Shown: positions 46,594 through 55,159 of the stretch, piece by piece
How positions within the stretch are numbered: position 1 is the stretch's first letter
How the letters are laid out: each line of letters begins with the position of its first letter
Assembly (NCBI GenBank): GCA_965200685.1
Contig: OZ241379.1
Span: 310,001-374,000 of the forward strand
Origin: Bin5 sp965200685
GTDB taxonomy: Bacteria; Chloroflexota; Anaerolineae; Caldilineales; Caldilineaceae
DNA length: 64,000 nucleotides
Reading direction: 5' to 3'
The notes under the pieces: model-generated
What the model was told of the DNA's origin: nothing
What the model saw: the letters and a program-made list of their open reading frames with translations, nothing else
Databases searched by the model: none
Made by a program: the position numbers and the translations under genes

Positions 46594-48627
46594 CTAAGGA
46601 CGCAACACAACGAAACGATTTGCCAAACCGTCTAGCTTGGCCTCGGCTGCTTCAACGACTGCGGCGATTTCCTGTTGCAGATCTGCCTCAATCTGCGCCT
46701 GTAACTCGAACATCCGACGATAGATGCCCGCTTGAGATACTAGCTCCCTATGAGTGCCGCGCTGGACGACCCGCCCGGCATCCATTACAAGAATCAAGTC
46801 AGCTTCCATGACACTTTGCAGCCGATGGGCAATGATGAATGTCGTGCGTCCTTTCATTAGCGCCCGCAAGGCATCACGGATCGAGGCATCAGTCTCTGTA
46901 TCCACGCTGGACATGGCATCGTCCAAAATCAGAATCGACGGATCTTTCAACAGGGTACGGGCGATTGTTACCCGTTGCTTCTGCCCACCAGACAGCGTCA
47001 CACCCCGCTCACCCACCAGCGTATTGTACCCTTTGGGGAAGGTCAGAATCACCTCATGGATCGCGGCAGCCCGAGCTGCTGTCTCCACCTCTGCATCCGA
47101 TACGTCCCGCCCCAATCCATATGTAATGTTGTTGCGGACCGTGGTCGAGAACAGAAACGGTTCCTGCTGGACGATACCGATCTGGCTCCGGAGATAGCCC
47201 CGGGGATATGCACGCAGCTCTATGCCATCCAGAGTAATGCGCCCGCCGCTGTAGTCATAAAAGCGGGGTAGCAGATGAACCAGGGATGATTTACCGGAAC
47301 CGGTCGCCCCCAGCAGGCCGATTACCTGGCCAGGGCGGACATCAAAATCAATGTCCTGTAAGACGTACTCGCGGTTGGCGCGCAAGCTGGCAGGGCCGGA
47401 ATGTAAGGTAAGTCCGGTCCGCTTCTCTTCTTCCTCATGTTGCTCCTCCGCTGGCATCTCATACCTGAACTGCATGTCCTCAAAGCGCAGCGCGCCTTGC
47501 AAACGTTTGGGCGTTACGGCACTGCCATCTTCCAAAGGTTCCTTCTCCTCCCGAATAATCTGCTGCACCCGGTCCAAAGAGACCAGACCAGTCGAGATAT
47601 GAGCTACCAAGCGCCCCATCCCACGCACAGGCCAGATTGTGCCGCCCAGCAAGCCAACGAAGGCAACATATGTACCTACGCTGATCTCACTGTTGATCGC
47701 CATCAGCGCGCCCAAATAGAGACCACCGAGCATCTGTGCCCCGGTCAGGATATCCGCCAGCGGCCAGAACATGGCATGGAGGTTTGCAATCCGCACACCC
47801 CGCCGGTACTTTTCCCAATTCTCCTTCTCAAAACGGTCGATCTCATAGGACTGGCGAGCGAACGCTTTCACTACCCGTACACCACTCAGGCTCTCCTGCA
47901 GACGATTTGAGACGGTGGCATCCTGATTCTGATAGGACTCAAAGACTGTTTCCATCTTCTTGAAAAAGAAGTAAGAAGCCACGACGACGACCGGAATCAC
48001 CAGCACCGACAGCACAGCCAGCCGCCCGTGGAGCAGGACCAAGGCCGTGAAGTTCACCAGAAACAGCAGGCCGATACGACCAATACCGATCAGCTGATCC
48101 TGGAACAACCGCCGCAAGGTGTCCACATCGGATGTAGCACGCTGCAGCAACTCACCTGTCTGCATACGGTCATGATAGGTGAATGTCAGCCGTTGCATGT
48201 GATCATAGAGATAGTTGCGTAGCCGCCGGACGACCCCCTCGGCAGTTTGGGCTGCCAGCCGACCCATGCCAAAGGTGAACAGCCCCTGCAACAGAGCGAG
48301 GCCGATGAAGCCCGCAGCCACCCATGGCACCTGCCATCCACGTTCCTCATTCGTCAATATGTCATCAACAAAGTAGCGCAGAAGATAGAAGACACCCGAA
48401 CGGCTGAGCGCGGCCAAGCCCGCGACCACAATGGCTACCAAGTAGAGCGAGCGGAAGCCGGTTGCCATGCGCCAAAGGCCCACAAAACGGTTTGCGGTAA
48501 GTGTATGTTTCAGGTCATATGTAAGATGAATTTCTCTCATCTGTTTCGCTTTTTCTTGATTCGATTTGCTACCGATATCCGGACTACCTTGCACATTCTT
48601 CATTTCTTCAGATGCGACATTTTCCAT
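46594..48627 (-). CDS. ABC exporter half-transporter, subunit 1 (degenerate catalytic site)
   Basis: A 677-residue half-transporter. A charged ~50-residue N-terminal extension is followed by six membrane helices (about 60-350), an insert with GSAVTPKRLQG and EEQHEEEEKRTG, and an NBD (about 390-640). Walker A GATGSGKSS, canonical signature LSGGQKQRVTIARTLL, but Walker B ends ILILDDAMSSVD: Asp replaces the catalytic Glu. This is the hallmark of the non-hydrolysing site of heterodimeric exporters such as BmrC/BmrD and TM287/288. Start ATG 48627 has AAGGAG nine nt upstream. Expression is probably controlled by the long leader (48628-49030). Confidence 0.9.
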   Translation of the reverse strand: MENVASEEMKNVQGSPDIGSKSNQEKAKQMREIHLTYDLKHTLTANRFVGLWRMATGFRSLYLVAIVVAGLAALSRSGVFYLLRYFVDDILTNEERGWQVPWVAAGFIGLALLQGLFTFGMGRLAAQTAEGVVRRLRNYLYDHMQRLTFTYHDRMQTGELLQRATSDVDTLRRLFQDQLIGIGRIGLLFLVNFTALVLLHGRLAVLSVLVIPVVVVASYFFFKKMETVFESYQNQDATVSNRLQESLSGVRVVKAFARQSYEIDRFEKENWEKYRRGVRIANLHAMFWPLADILTGAQMLGGLYLGALMAINSEISVGTYVAFVGLLGGTIWPVRGMGRLVAHISTGLVSLDRVQQIIREEKEPLEDGSAVTPKRLQGALRFEDMQFRYEMPAEEQHEEEEKRTGLTLHSGPASLRANREYVLQDIDFDVRPGQVIGLLGATGSGKSSLVHLLPRFYDYSGGRITLDGIELRAYPRGYLRSQIGIVQQEPFLFSTTVRNNITYGLGRDVSDAEVETAARAAAIHEVILTFPKGYNTLVGERGVTLSGGQKQRVTIARTLLKDPSILILDDAMSSVDTETDASIRDALRALMKGRTTFIIAHRLQSVMEADLILVMDAGRVVQRGTHRELVSQAGIYRRMFELQAQIEADLQQEIAAVVEAAEAKLDGLANRFVVLRP

Positions 48628-48672
48628 CGGCCATCTCTCCTTCGGATTTGGGGGATTTCCGATCTAGCGGTC

Positions 48673-48705
48673 GCTTCGGTTCATCGGGGGAAGGCGAACC
48701 GAAGC
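48673..48705 (-). promoter_or_regulatory. Third leader hairpin spanning the leader-ORF stop
   Basis: A perfect 10-bp inverted repeat GCTTCGGTTC (48673-48682) / GAACCGAAGC (48696-48705) with a 13-nt loop, between the second terminator and the exporter RBS. It covers the stop codon of the 50-codon leader ORF and has no U tract, so it could be a stability or translation-control stem. Confidence 0.5.
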
Positions 48706-48833
48706 GATTCGCTACCTTTGCCGGACTGTTGCCCGCACAAAAACAAAAGAGCCACAGGCTCGGCCCGTGACTCTGATGCGCTGACATAGATTGCGCCAAT
48801 TAAAAAAGCCACGGGCATACGCACCGTGACCAT
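48681..48833 (-). CDS. Putative leader peptide of the ABC exporter operon
   Basis: A 50-codon ORF starting at ATG 48833 with MVTVRMPVAFLIGAIY and ending at TGA 48681-48683, 54 nt before the exporter start. It runs through both terminator hairpins: codons 2-10 form hairpin T1, and codons 20-29 form hairpin T2. A ribosome translating or stalling here would decide which hairpin forms. No strong RBS precedes it, which leaves translation unproven. Position and layout recall BmrB, the leader peptide of the B. subtilis bmrCD multidrug exporter, without claimed sequence similarity. Confidence 0.4.
   Translation of the reverse strand: MVTVRMPVAFLIGAIYVSASESRAEPVALLFLCGQQSGKGSESLRFAFPR
48740..48774 (-). 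terminator. Leader terminator T2 of the ABC exporter operon
   Basis: Minus-strand stem GAGTCACGGG (48774-48765) with CCTGTGGCTC (48758-48749), 10 bp with G-U pairs, followed by TTTTGTTTTT. It lies within the leader ORF. Confidence 0.65.
48801..48830 (-). terminator. Leader terminator T1 of the ABC exporter operon
   Basis: Minus-strand stem GTCACGG (48830-48824) with CCGTGGC (48814-48808), 7 bp, followed by TTTTTTA. Its 3' arm CCCGTGGC (48815-48808) is also complementary over 8 bp (one G-U) to the 5' arm of T2, so a T1/T2 alternative structure removes both terminators. Confidence 0.65.
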
Positions 48834-48890
48834 TTTGCCGCTTCTAGGACAACGTTCGGCCCTGCGGCCAAACACTGTCCACCATAAGGA

Positions 48891-48962
48891 TCACCGGTGC
48901 TTTGCGCCTCCTTCAAAGTCCGCAGGGACAAAACCTGCGACAAGTATTCTGATTCGATTCAT
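48891..48962 (-). CDS. Upstream micro-ORF in the exporter leader
   Basis: A 23-codon ORF from ATG 48962 (MNRIRILVAGFVPADFEGGA) with AAGGAG 11 nt upstream, ending at TGA 48891-48893. It overlaps two small stems (GTC-GCAGG/CCTGCGGAC and CTTTG/CAAAG). It may be translated as a second leader peptide; evidence is limited to the RBS and position. Confidence 0.3.
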   Translation of the reverse strand: MNRIRILVAGFVPADFEGGAKHR

Positions 48963-49036
48963 GATAACCAGTGCTCCTTGAATCCATAGGAAGGCAAACT
49001 ATGCCTACGAGAAACTTATTTTGATACAACAGTGCT

Positions 49037-49065
49037 ATTATAGCCAACCTACACACATTCGTCAA
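49037..49065 (-). promoter_or_regulatory. Strong sigma70-type promoter of the ABC exporter operon
   Basis: On the minus strand TTGACG (49065-49060), exactly 17 bp, then TATAAT (49042-49037): 11 of 12 consensus positions. Predicted start about 49030. Confidence 0.7.
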
Positions 49066-49223
49066 ATCACAAAACATCGCGAACGTGCTACGTTTGCCAA
49101 CCAGCCCACGAATTTTCTACTTATCGTAGAAAGACGCTTGTATCTTGTATACGATGCTACCAACTAAAATTGTATACTCTCTTAAAGGAAAGATATACTA
49201 AAGACTACATGGGGAGAATCAAA

Positions 49224-51266
49224 ATGAGACACCATTTTATAAAATATATTTTTAACAGGAAAATGATGAGAAAACATGTAGTAAGAATTCCATTTTACGC
49301 CACACTCCTCATACTGATGCTTCTTCTCTTGCTGCCAACAACGTCCGAAGAGGCCCGCAATGATCCATCACTTGGCAACCCTGGCGGCCAGGCACCCCTC
49401 GCTAACAGAAATCTGCCCATCATTGAGTCTCATTTGTATGCCTTTCAACAACATATGGTTGCGCTTGAAGAATTCGACGGTCGGGGCGGGGCCATTGAGC
49501 CACTGGGAGATAAACTGCTACTGGTGACGACAAAAGGAAGAATTGCTCTGATTCATGCTGATGGAGAGGTGGTCTATTTGCAGGAAAAGGTGCCTATGAA
49601 CCAAGCAGCCATCAAACCTGGCACTTTTATCTATTTTCGAGTTGCTGATATCGTGCTTCACAAGCAATCATCAGATACATTTACTTTATTTGTTTCGCAT
49701 CATTATCATGCTGGAGACTGTATAGAGTTTCGCATCTCTTCGACATTGTTGCATTTGGATTCTGCGCCAGCAATGACTTTCTCTCCGTGGCAGACAGTAT
49801 TCATCGCCGACCCATGCCTCACCTTTCCGAATCTGAATCCAAACGTTTCCAGAGAGTCCGGCGGGCGCCTGTTGATGGATGGTGACGAACATCTCCTCGT
49901 TGTCATTGGTGCTCATAGACGGGAGACGATTCTAACAGATGAGCCTGATGCCCACCTCGGCAAGTTGGTTCGCATCCATGTAACAACCGGCACAGCCGAA
50001 ATCCTAGCCAGCGGCCTACGCAATCCACAGGGGTTCGCACGCGATGCAGATGGCACCCTCTGGGAAACTGAACATGGACCACAGGGCGGCGATGAACTCA
50101 ACATTTTGAGACCAAATTTGAACTATGGATGGCCCTACGTTACCCATGGCATTCAGTATGGCAACGAAATATGGCCCTATAACAAGGTACAAGGCCGGCA
50201 TGATGGTTTTGAAAAGCCCGTGTTCTCTTGGGTACCAGCAATCGCTCCATCCAACCTTATCATCAGCGACAGTCAACTGTTCCCCTTATGGAAAAACGAC
50301 CTGCTGATTGCCTCATTGAGAACTGAATCTCTATTTCGCGTCCGTCTTCACGAAAAACACGTCATGTACGTTGAACCGATCCACATAGGCACTCGAATCC
50401 GGGACATCACACAGATGCCCGACGGCCGCATCGCTCTGTTGTCCGATGCGGCCGAGATACGATTTCTAAAGCGTTTCCCAGGATACTGTATTGAGAACCA
50501 TATCTATACAGATTCCTATGATGATTGTATTGATATTCTCAACATCCTTGATGGAGCTGGCGAGCCCGTAATCCGCTCCAACTATGATGTATATATCGAC
50601 AACTATAGCAACGAAACCCGCTTGATATACTTCCATCGCTCGTGTAGCCAGAAAGATACTGAGCATAGATTCTTTTTACACATCACCCCCGTACATGTGA
50701 ATGACCTCCCTGATCATCGTAAGCAATCCGGTTTCGACAACCTTGACTTTCGCTTCAACGATAACTTCAGCGATGATAGCTTTACGCTGGTGAATAACGA
50801 TACATGTATTGTGGTGCGTTATCTTCCACAGTATGACATCAAACAGGTCCAGACCGGCCAGTTCACCCCTGAAACAGGCAGCATCTGGGAAGGTGAGTTT
50901 ACATTCGGCCAGCCGAACGCCGTACCCATGTCCGAGAAAGACGATACCCCCTTCTTGCAGGCCAATACTCAACAAGGAGACGGCGCAGCACTCTTTGCAG
51001 CCCTATGTGCAAATTGTCACAATTTATCCGAGCAGCACAGCATTGGACCGCATCTGGCCGCTATCATCGGACGGCGTTCCGGGCGTGTCGCCGGCTACAA
51101 CACCTCGGCCGCCCTGACCTCCCTCAACATCGTCTGGACACAGGAGAACCTAGCCGAATTCATCCTCAATCCCTCTCAATTTGCCCCGGGTACCTCTATG
51201 TCTGCTGTCGGGATACCCCCAGCCGAAGCGCAAAGCATCGCCGATTTTCTGGCATCGACCAAGTGA
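49224..51266 (+). CDS. Glucose/sorbosone dehydrogenase-like quinoprotein fused to cytochrome c
   Basis: A 680-residue exported protein. ATG 49224 is chosen for GGGGAG (49210-49215) eight nt upstream; a TTG at 49170 lacks one. A basic N-terminus and a helix rich in Leu (about 22-40) form a signal or anchor. Residues ~80-420 form a PQQ-dependent aldose-sugar dehydrogenase-like propeller: LASGLRNPQGFARDADGTLW, ETEHGPQGGDELNIL and NYGWPYVTHGIQYG are family hallmarks. A ~160-residue insert of unknown function follows, then a class I cytochrome c domain with CANCH (595-599) and a distal Met in PGTSMSAVG. It likely oxidises a sugar or alcohol outside the cell and passes electrons to the heme. The gap 48963-49223 holds two promoters and no gene. 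Confidence 0.85.
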   Translation: MRHHFIKYIFNRKMMRKHVVRIPFYATLLILMLLLLLPTTSEEARNDPSLGNPGGQAPLANRNLPIIESHLYAFQQHMVALEEFDGRGGAIEPLGDKLLLVTTKGRIALIHADGEVVYLQEKVPMNQAAIKPGTFIYFRVADIVLHKQSSDTFTLFVSHHYHAGDCIEFRISSTLLHLDSAPAMTFSPWQTVFIADPCLTFPNLNPNVSRESGGRLLMDGDEHLLVVIGAHRRETILTDEPDAHLGKLVRIHVTTGTAEILASGLRNPQGFARDADGTLWETEHGPQGGDELNILRPNLNYGWPYVTHGIQYGNEIWPYNKVQGRHDGFEKPVFSWVPAIAPSNLIISDSQLFPLWKNDLLIASLRTESLFRVRLHEKHVMYVEPIHIGTRIRDITQMPDGRIALLSDAAEIRFLKRFPGYCIENHIYTDSYDDCIDILNILDGAGEPVIRSNYDVYIDNYSNETRLIYFHRSCSQKDTEHRFFLHITPVHVNDLPDHRKQSGFDNLDFRFNDNFSDDSFTLVNNDTCIVVRYLPQYDIKQVQTGQFTPETGSIWEGEFTFGQPNAVPMSEKDDTPFLQANTQQGDGAALFAALCANCHNLSEQHSIGPHLAAIIGRRSGRVAGYNTSAALTSLNIVWTQENLAEFILNPSQFAPGTSMSAVGIPPAEAQSIADFLASTK

Positions 51267-51362
51267 TGGCCAGGGAACGTTGTTTATTCCTTTACTCATG
51301 CGCTACGACCCTCACGTTTAGATAGTGGCGCAGAGTGGCTTACACAATAAGGAGAGAAACTC

Positions 51363-52142
51363 ATGAATGATTTCAGTGGCAAAACCGTGATTGTGACAGG
51401 TGGAGCAAAGGGCATCGGGCGGGCCATCGCTCTGGCATTTGCTCAGACCGCTGCGAGTGTATTCAGCGCGGATGTGGATACAGAGGCCGGCGCGCGCCTT
51501 GAAACCGAGGCCATATCCCTGCCCGGGTCAGTGACGTTCGTAGAGGCCGATGTGTCTGACTCGGCCACCTGCCAGACCCTAGTGCGTCAAGCAGCCGGGG
51601 GCCATGGCCTAGATATTCTCGTCAATAATGTCGGCATCCAGCCCCTAGAGAGTTATTTGCCGGCCCATGAACTGCTTGAAGAGATGTGGGACCGCATCGT
51701 GGCTGTCAACCTGAAGAGCGGATTCCTGATGTCAAAATTTACTATCCCACAGATGATGAAACAGGGCGGAGGTGTCATCATCAATATTGCCAGCGTGCAG
51801 GGTCGCCAGTCAATGAAAGGTGTGCCAGCCTATGCCGCGAGCAAAGGCGGCCTGCTTTCCCTTACCCAGCAATTAGCCCTAGAATATGCGTCAGAGAACA
51901 TTCGTGTTCTGGCGGTCAATCCCGGCACCATAGAGACAGACCTCGCGGCCGCAAGTGTGGACTACGACTACGAGGCACTACAGCGCAGCGGGGCTGCTGC
52001 TCATCCCCTAGGACGGATTGGCAGACCGCAGGAGATCGCCGCAGTCGTGCTGTTTCTCTGCAGTGACGCTGCCTCGTTCATGACCGGTGAATATGTCAAT
52101 GTAGATGGCGGTATGATGGCAAAGGGTGCTTGGGCAGAGTAA
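51363..52142 (+). CDS. SDR family NAD(P)-dependent oxidoreductase
   Basis: A 259-residue classical short-chain dehydrogenase/reductase. Cofactor motif VTGGAKGIGRAIA (11-23), acidic D after beta2 (SADVDTEA) suggesting NAD preference, NNVGIQPLE (NNxG), catalytic Ser in INIASVQGRQ, YxxxK in YAASKGGL, and the C-terminal MTGEYVNVDGG. AAGGAG lies seven nt before the ATG. The substrate is unknown; the next genes encode a peptide-type importer, and a sugar-oxidising enzyme lies upstream, so polyol or sugar metabolism is possible. Confidence 0.9.
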   Translation: MNDFSGKTVIVTGGAKGIGRAIALAFAQTAASVFSADVDTEAGARLETEAISLPGSVTFVEADVSDSATCQTLVRQAAGGHGLDILVNNVGIQPLESYLPAHELLEEMWDRIVAVNLKSGFLMSKFTIPQMMKQGGGVIINIASVQGRQSMKGVPAYAASKGGLLSLTQQLALEYASENIRVLAVNPGTIETDLAAASVDYDYEALQRSGAAAHPLGRIGRPQEIAAVVLFLCSDAASFMTGEYVNVDGGMMAKGAWAE

Positions 52143-52191
52143 ATCAAGAACATATGTTGATTATGCCTGTTACACAGCCGGGTAGAGTCAT

Positions 52192-52220
52192 TTGCATATA
52201 CCCATAATGTGGATTACAAT
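52192..52220 (+). promoter_or_regulatory. Probable promoter of the peptide-type importer operon
   Basis: TTGCAT (52192-52197), a 17-bp spacer and TACAAT (52215-52220); predicted start about 52227, 60 nt before the ATG at 52289. Same hexamers and spacing as 6509-6537. Confidence 0.45.
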
Positions 52221-52288
52221 AGTTTTAGAAAGATCTTCTTCTTTCAATACATTTGGTTCCACATTCTGTAAACACAAAGGAGACGGCA

Positions 52289-54094
52289 ATGAAATTCCTG
52301 CCCACCCTCGTCCGTATACGGCCTTGGTCTGTATATGGACTCCCATCCCTTCTCCTCCTGGCGTTGCTTCTTCAGGCTTGTGCAATGCCGGCCGCTCCCT
52401 CACCAGCAACAGAAGAGCCGGCAATGGAGGAAACCGCATCCGAGGCCGCGGACGCAGACATGATGGCAGATAACGTCACCATATACGGCGCAGAGTTGCC
52501 AGCTGATGCCCGGCCCTATGATGAACAGATCTATCGGCTGGCGGTTGATATCAACCAAAGCGCGACCACCTTTGACTTCGCGGTAGCAGTCTATAACCGC
52601 TACTGCCTTTCCGACCTGTTCCAAGATACTCTGGTATCCTTGGATAAAGATTTCAATGTGATCCCCGGGTCAGCCGAAAGCTGGGACGTCTCGGAAAACG
52701 GGAAAGTCTGGACCTTCCACCTGCGCCCAGGCCAAGTTTGGAGTGATGGCACACCATTGACAGCCTACGATTACGAGGCCACTTTCCGGCTCAGTGCCAC
52801 CCCAGAACATGGCTGGGATTTCTCCTGGTTCTATAGCTTTTTGGCCGATGGCGGCATCAAAAACTGGAGCAAGATCATCGCTGGCGAGTTGCCGCCCGAG
52901 GAACTAGGTGTGCGAGCCGTGGATGACCTGACCCTTGAGGTGGAGACGGAGGATGTCTTCCCACCCCTGCCCGGTGTGATGAAATTCGCGTTCACTCTGC
53001 AGAAGAAGGCCCTAGAAGAACACGGTCCCTACTACAATAGCAGTCTGGAAACCACTGTCTCCTCTGGCCCCTTCATTCTGACTGAATTTGATCCGGGCAA
53101 TAAGATCGCCGTGGAAGCCAACCCAACCTATAAGGGATTCCGCCCACCATTGCTGAAACGCATCGAATGTCGCTACATGGACCCCAGCACCTTCTTTGTC
53201 GCCTATCAAAACGGTGAAATCGACCAGGTGCCCAATGCAGCCCTGACCCCAGCCGACTTTGAACTGATCCTGCGGGATGAGGAGATGGCCAGCAATTATC
53301 TGCGCCACTTCGGCGATTTCCGCACCGACTATCTTCTGTTCGATACGTTCACCGAGCCGTTCAACGATCTGAACGTCCGCAAAGCCTTCGCCCATGCCGT
53401 GGACAGAGAAAACATTATCCAGAATGTCTACGGTGAGATCAAGGCTATGTCCGCCTACTCGATGCTGATGCCAGGCTACCCTTCTTCTGACACGGAAGGC
53501 AATCTGCGAGAATATCAGAACTACGATTGCGACATGGCCAACCAACATCTGACCGCAGCCGGCTACTCTGGCGGCCAAGGATTCCCCGACCAGGTCATGA
53601 TGCTGCGAGGAGAAGCACCAGCCATGGCTGCCGTCTATCAAGCCGTTGCCGCGTCTATCTCAGAATGTCTGAATATATCCATCGAACTCTCAAATGTGGA
53701 CCGCAAGATCTACATGGATGCTCTGAATGCCAAGCCCACTGAATTGACGTTCGGGGCAGTAGACTACGGTATGGACTTCCTAGACCCGGCCAATCTGCTG
53801 GGGAATGTCTGGAAATCTGGCGGTCGCCACTCTTGGAAGAATGACGAATTTGACGCTTTGGTCACCGAGGCCGCTGGTATGGTCGGGAACCCAGAACTCC
53901 GGGACCAGATGTTCCGGGATGCTGAACGCGTTCTAGTGGATGATGTGGGTGGTATCTTCATTGCTCACCGCTGGGCCGGAGATCTGATGCAATCGTGGGT
54001 GCAAGGTTCGGTCCGTGAACCAGATTCCCAAGGCATCACAGGCTGGCACTGGGGCAATGACCAAGACATCTCCAGCATCTATATCAGCGAGTAG
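52289..54094 (+). CDS. ABC importer substrate-binding lipoprotein (SBP family 5, DppA/OppA type)
   Basis: A 601-residue extracytoplasmic lipoprotein that would deliver a peptide, oligosaccharide or similar ligand to the permeases downstream. ATG 52289 has GGAG just upstream. The lipobox is LLLQAC (about Cys31), followed by an acidic linker. Family 5 features: DLFQDTLVSLDKDFNVIPGSAESWDVSENG with WTFHLRPGQVWSDGTPLTAYDY (about 110-165), and FNDLNVRKAFAHAVDRENII (about 365). It is followed by a strong hairpin (54132-54161), then dppB- and dppC-like genes. No ATPase gene is present, so an unlinked one must be used. Confidence 0.9.
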   Translation: MKFLPTLVRIRPWSVYGLPSLLLLALLLQACAMPAAPSPATEEPAMEETASEAADADMMADNVTIYGAELPADARPYDEQIYRLAVDINQSATTFDFAVAVYNRYCLSDLFQDTLVSLDKDFNVIPGSAESWDVSENGKVWTFHLRPGQVWSDGTPLTAYDYEATFRLSATPEHGWDFSWFYSFLADGGIKNWSKIIAGELPPEELGVRAVDDLTLEVETEDVFPPLPGVMKFAFTLQKKALEEHGPYYNSSLETTVSSGPFILTEFDPGNKIAVEANPTYKGFRPPLLKRIECRYMDPSTFFVAYQNGEIDQVPNAALTPADFELILRDEEMASNYLRHFGDFRTDYLLFDTFTEPFNDLNVRKAFAHAVDRENIIQNVYGEIKAMSAYSMLMPGYPSSDTEGNLREYQNYDCDMANQHLTAAGYSGGQGFPDQVMMLRGEAPAMAAVYQAVAASISECLNISIELSNVDRKIYMDALNAKPTELTFGAVDYGMDFLDPANLLGNVWKSGGRHSWKNDEFDALVTEAAGMVGNPELRDQMFRDAERVLVDDVGGIFIAHRWAGDLMQSWVQGSVREPDSQGITGWHWGNDQDISSIYISE

Positions 54095-54131
54095 CGATGT
54101 CCCAGCGCCTGCCCTTTGGCATAGGCATAAC

Positions 54132-54161
54132 GAGGGAAGGCCGCTTTTGTGGCCTTCCCTC
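54132..54161 (+). terminator. Strong intergenic hairpin after the SBP gene
   Basis: An 11-bp perfect inverted repeat, GAGGGAAGGCC (54132-54142) and GGCCTTCCCTC (54151-54161), with an 8-nt loop and no clean U tract. It lies between the SBP and first permease genes, where such stems often stabilise the upstream mRNA or partly terminate so that SBP is made in excess. Confidence 0.6.
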
Positions 54162-54187
54162 CCACTTTCACGTTTTCAGGCAACCCT

Positions 54188-55159
54188 ATGACACGTTACA
54201 TACTGGGACGGATCGTCTCATTGATCCTTGTCTTGTTTGTTGTCTCAGTCATCACATTTTTCCTCATGCACCAAGTACCCGGCGGCCCCTTTGACGAAAC
54301 CAAGGCCCCATTGCCGCCGGCCGCGAAAGAAAACATTCTACGCAAATATGGCCTTGATAAACCGCTCCACATTCAGTACCTGAACTACATGAAAAATGCA
54401 GTCCTATACTTTGATTTCGGTATTCCCTACCAGCAACCGACAACTACTGTAACAGACCTGATTGCCAAAAAGTGGCAGGTGACAGCGCAGGTAGGGCTGA
54501 TGACTGTGCTTGGGGCCTTCGGCTTAGGCATCATGCTGGGGATCTACGCTGCCTATCACCAAAATTCTTGGATCGACAACGTCACGACCTTTATCGCCAT
54601 GCTAGGGATCACAGTGCCCAGCTTTGTCGTGGGCATGTGGCTGATCCTGTTCTTCGCTACACGTCTCAAATGGCTACCTATGGGCGGATGGAGTGCGTCC
54701 GAAACTTGTCTGATCGGCAACGCATTTCTCTGTACCGACTGGATTATGCCGGTGGTTGCCTATGCCATCGGACCTTTGGCCATCATCGCCCGCTATACTC
54801 GTTCCAGTGTGGTAGATGTCATGCGCCAGGACTTCACCCGCACAGCCAGAGCAAAAGGATTGGGGAACCAGACGATCATGTTCCGGCACATCCTACGCAA
54901 CGCGCTGATCCCCATGGTGACGGCTCTTGGCGTCATCATTCCCGATCTGCTGACCGGCAGTATCTTCATTGAAGCGATGTTCCGCATCAATGGCCTCGGC
55001 AGATTCTTCGTCACCAGCATCAATCATCGGGATTATCCTATGATTATGGCCCTCTTTTTGCTCATCGCCTTTTTGTGGAGTGTAACGTATCTGTTCACGG
55101 ATATCCTGTACACGTGGATCGACCCGCGGGTACGGTTGGGCGCAGAAGGAGGCAGGTAG
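54188..55159 (+). CDS. ABC importer permease, DppB/OppB type
   Basis: A 323-residue membrane permease with about six helices. Start ATG 54188 begins MTRYILGRIVSLILVLFVVS, the usual DppB N-terminus; an earlier in-frame ATG lies in the hairpin region. The first periplasmic loop (MHQVPGGPFDETKAPLP...YGLDKPLHIQYLNYM) is typical, and the ATPase-coupling EAA-like loop is RTARAKGLGNQTIMFRHILRN (about 223-243). It shares the G of its TAG stop with the GTG start of the next permease gene. Confidence 0.92.
   Translation: MTRYILGRIVSLILVLFVVSVITFFLMHQVPGGPFDETKAPLPPAAKENILRKYGLDKPLHIQYLNYMKNAVLYFDFGIPYQQPTTTVTDLIAKKWQVTAQVGLMTVLGAFGLGIMLGIYAAYHQNSWIDNVTTFIAMLGITVPSFVVGMWLILFFATRLKWLPMGGWSASETCLIGNAFLCTDWIMPVVAYAIGPLAIIARYTRSSVVDVMRQDFTRTARAKGLGNQTIMFRHILRNALIPMVTALGVIIPDLLTGSIFIEAMFRINGLGRFFVTSINHRDYPMIMALFLLIAFLWSVTYLFTDILYTWIDPRVRLGAEGGR

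Larger units (their letters stand above)
48628..49030 (-). promoter_or_regulatory. Long structured 5' leader of the heterodimeric ABC exporter
   Basis: About 400 nt between the predicted transcription start (about 49030) and the exporter ATG. In order on the minus strand it holds a micro-ORF, two small stems, a 50-codon leader ORF, terminator T1, terminator T2, a 10-bp hairpin and the exporter RBS. The pairing options T1 (arms 1:2), T2 (arms 3:4) and 2:3 are the classical attenuator logic. No known riboswitch consensus was recognised. Confidence 0.55.

Noticed and set aside
48840..48930. GCGCAAAGC...CCGGTGATCC in the exporter leader considered as a GEMM (c-di-GMP/cGAMP) riboswitch
   Set aside because: The second conserved stem and tetraloop-receptor elements were not found; the GCAAAGC match is too short.
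53012..53641. A 209-codon minus-strand open frame
   Set aside because: Antisense to the substrate-binding protein gene; no start signal or family.
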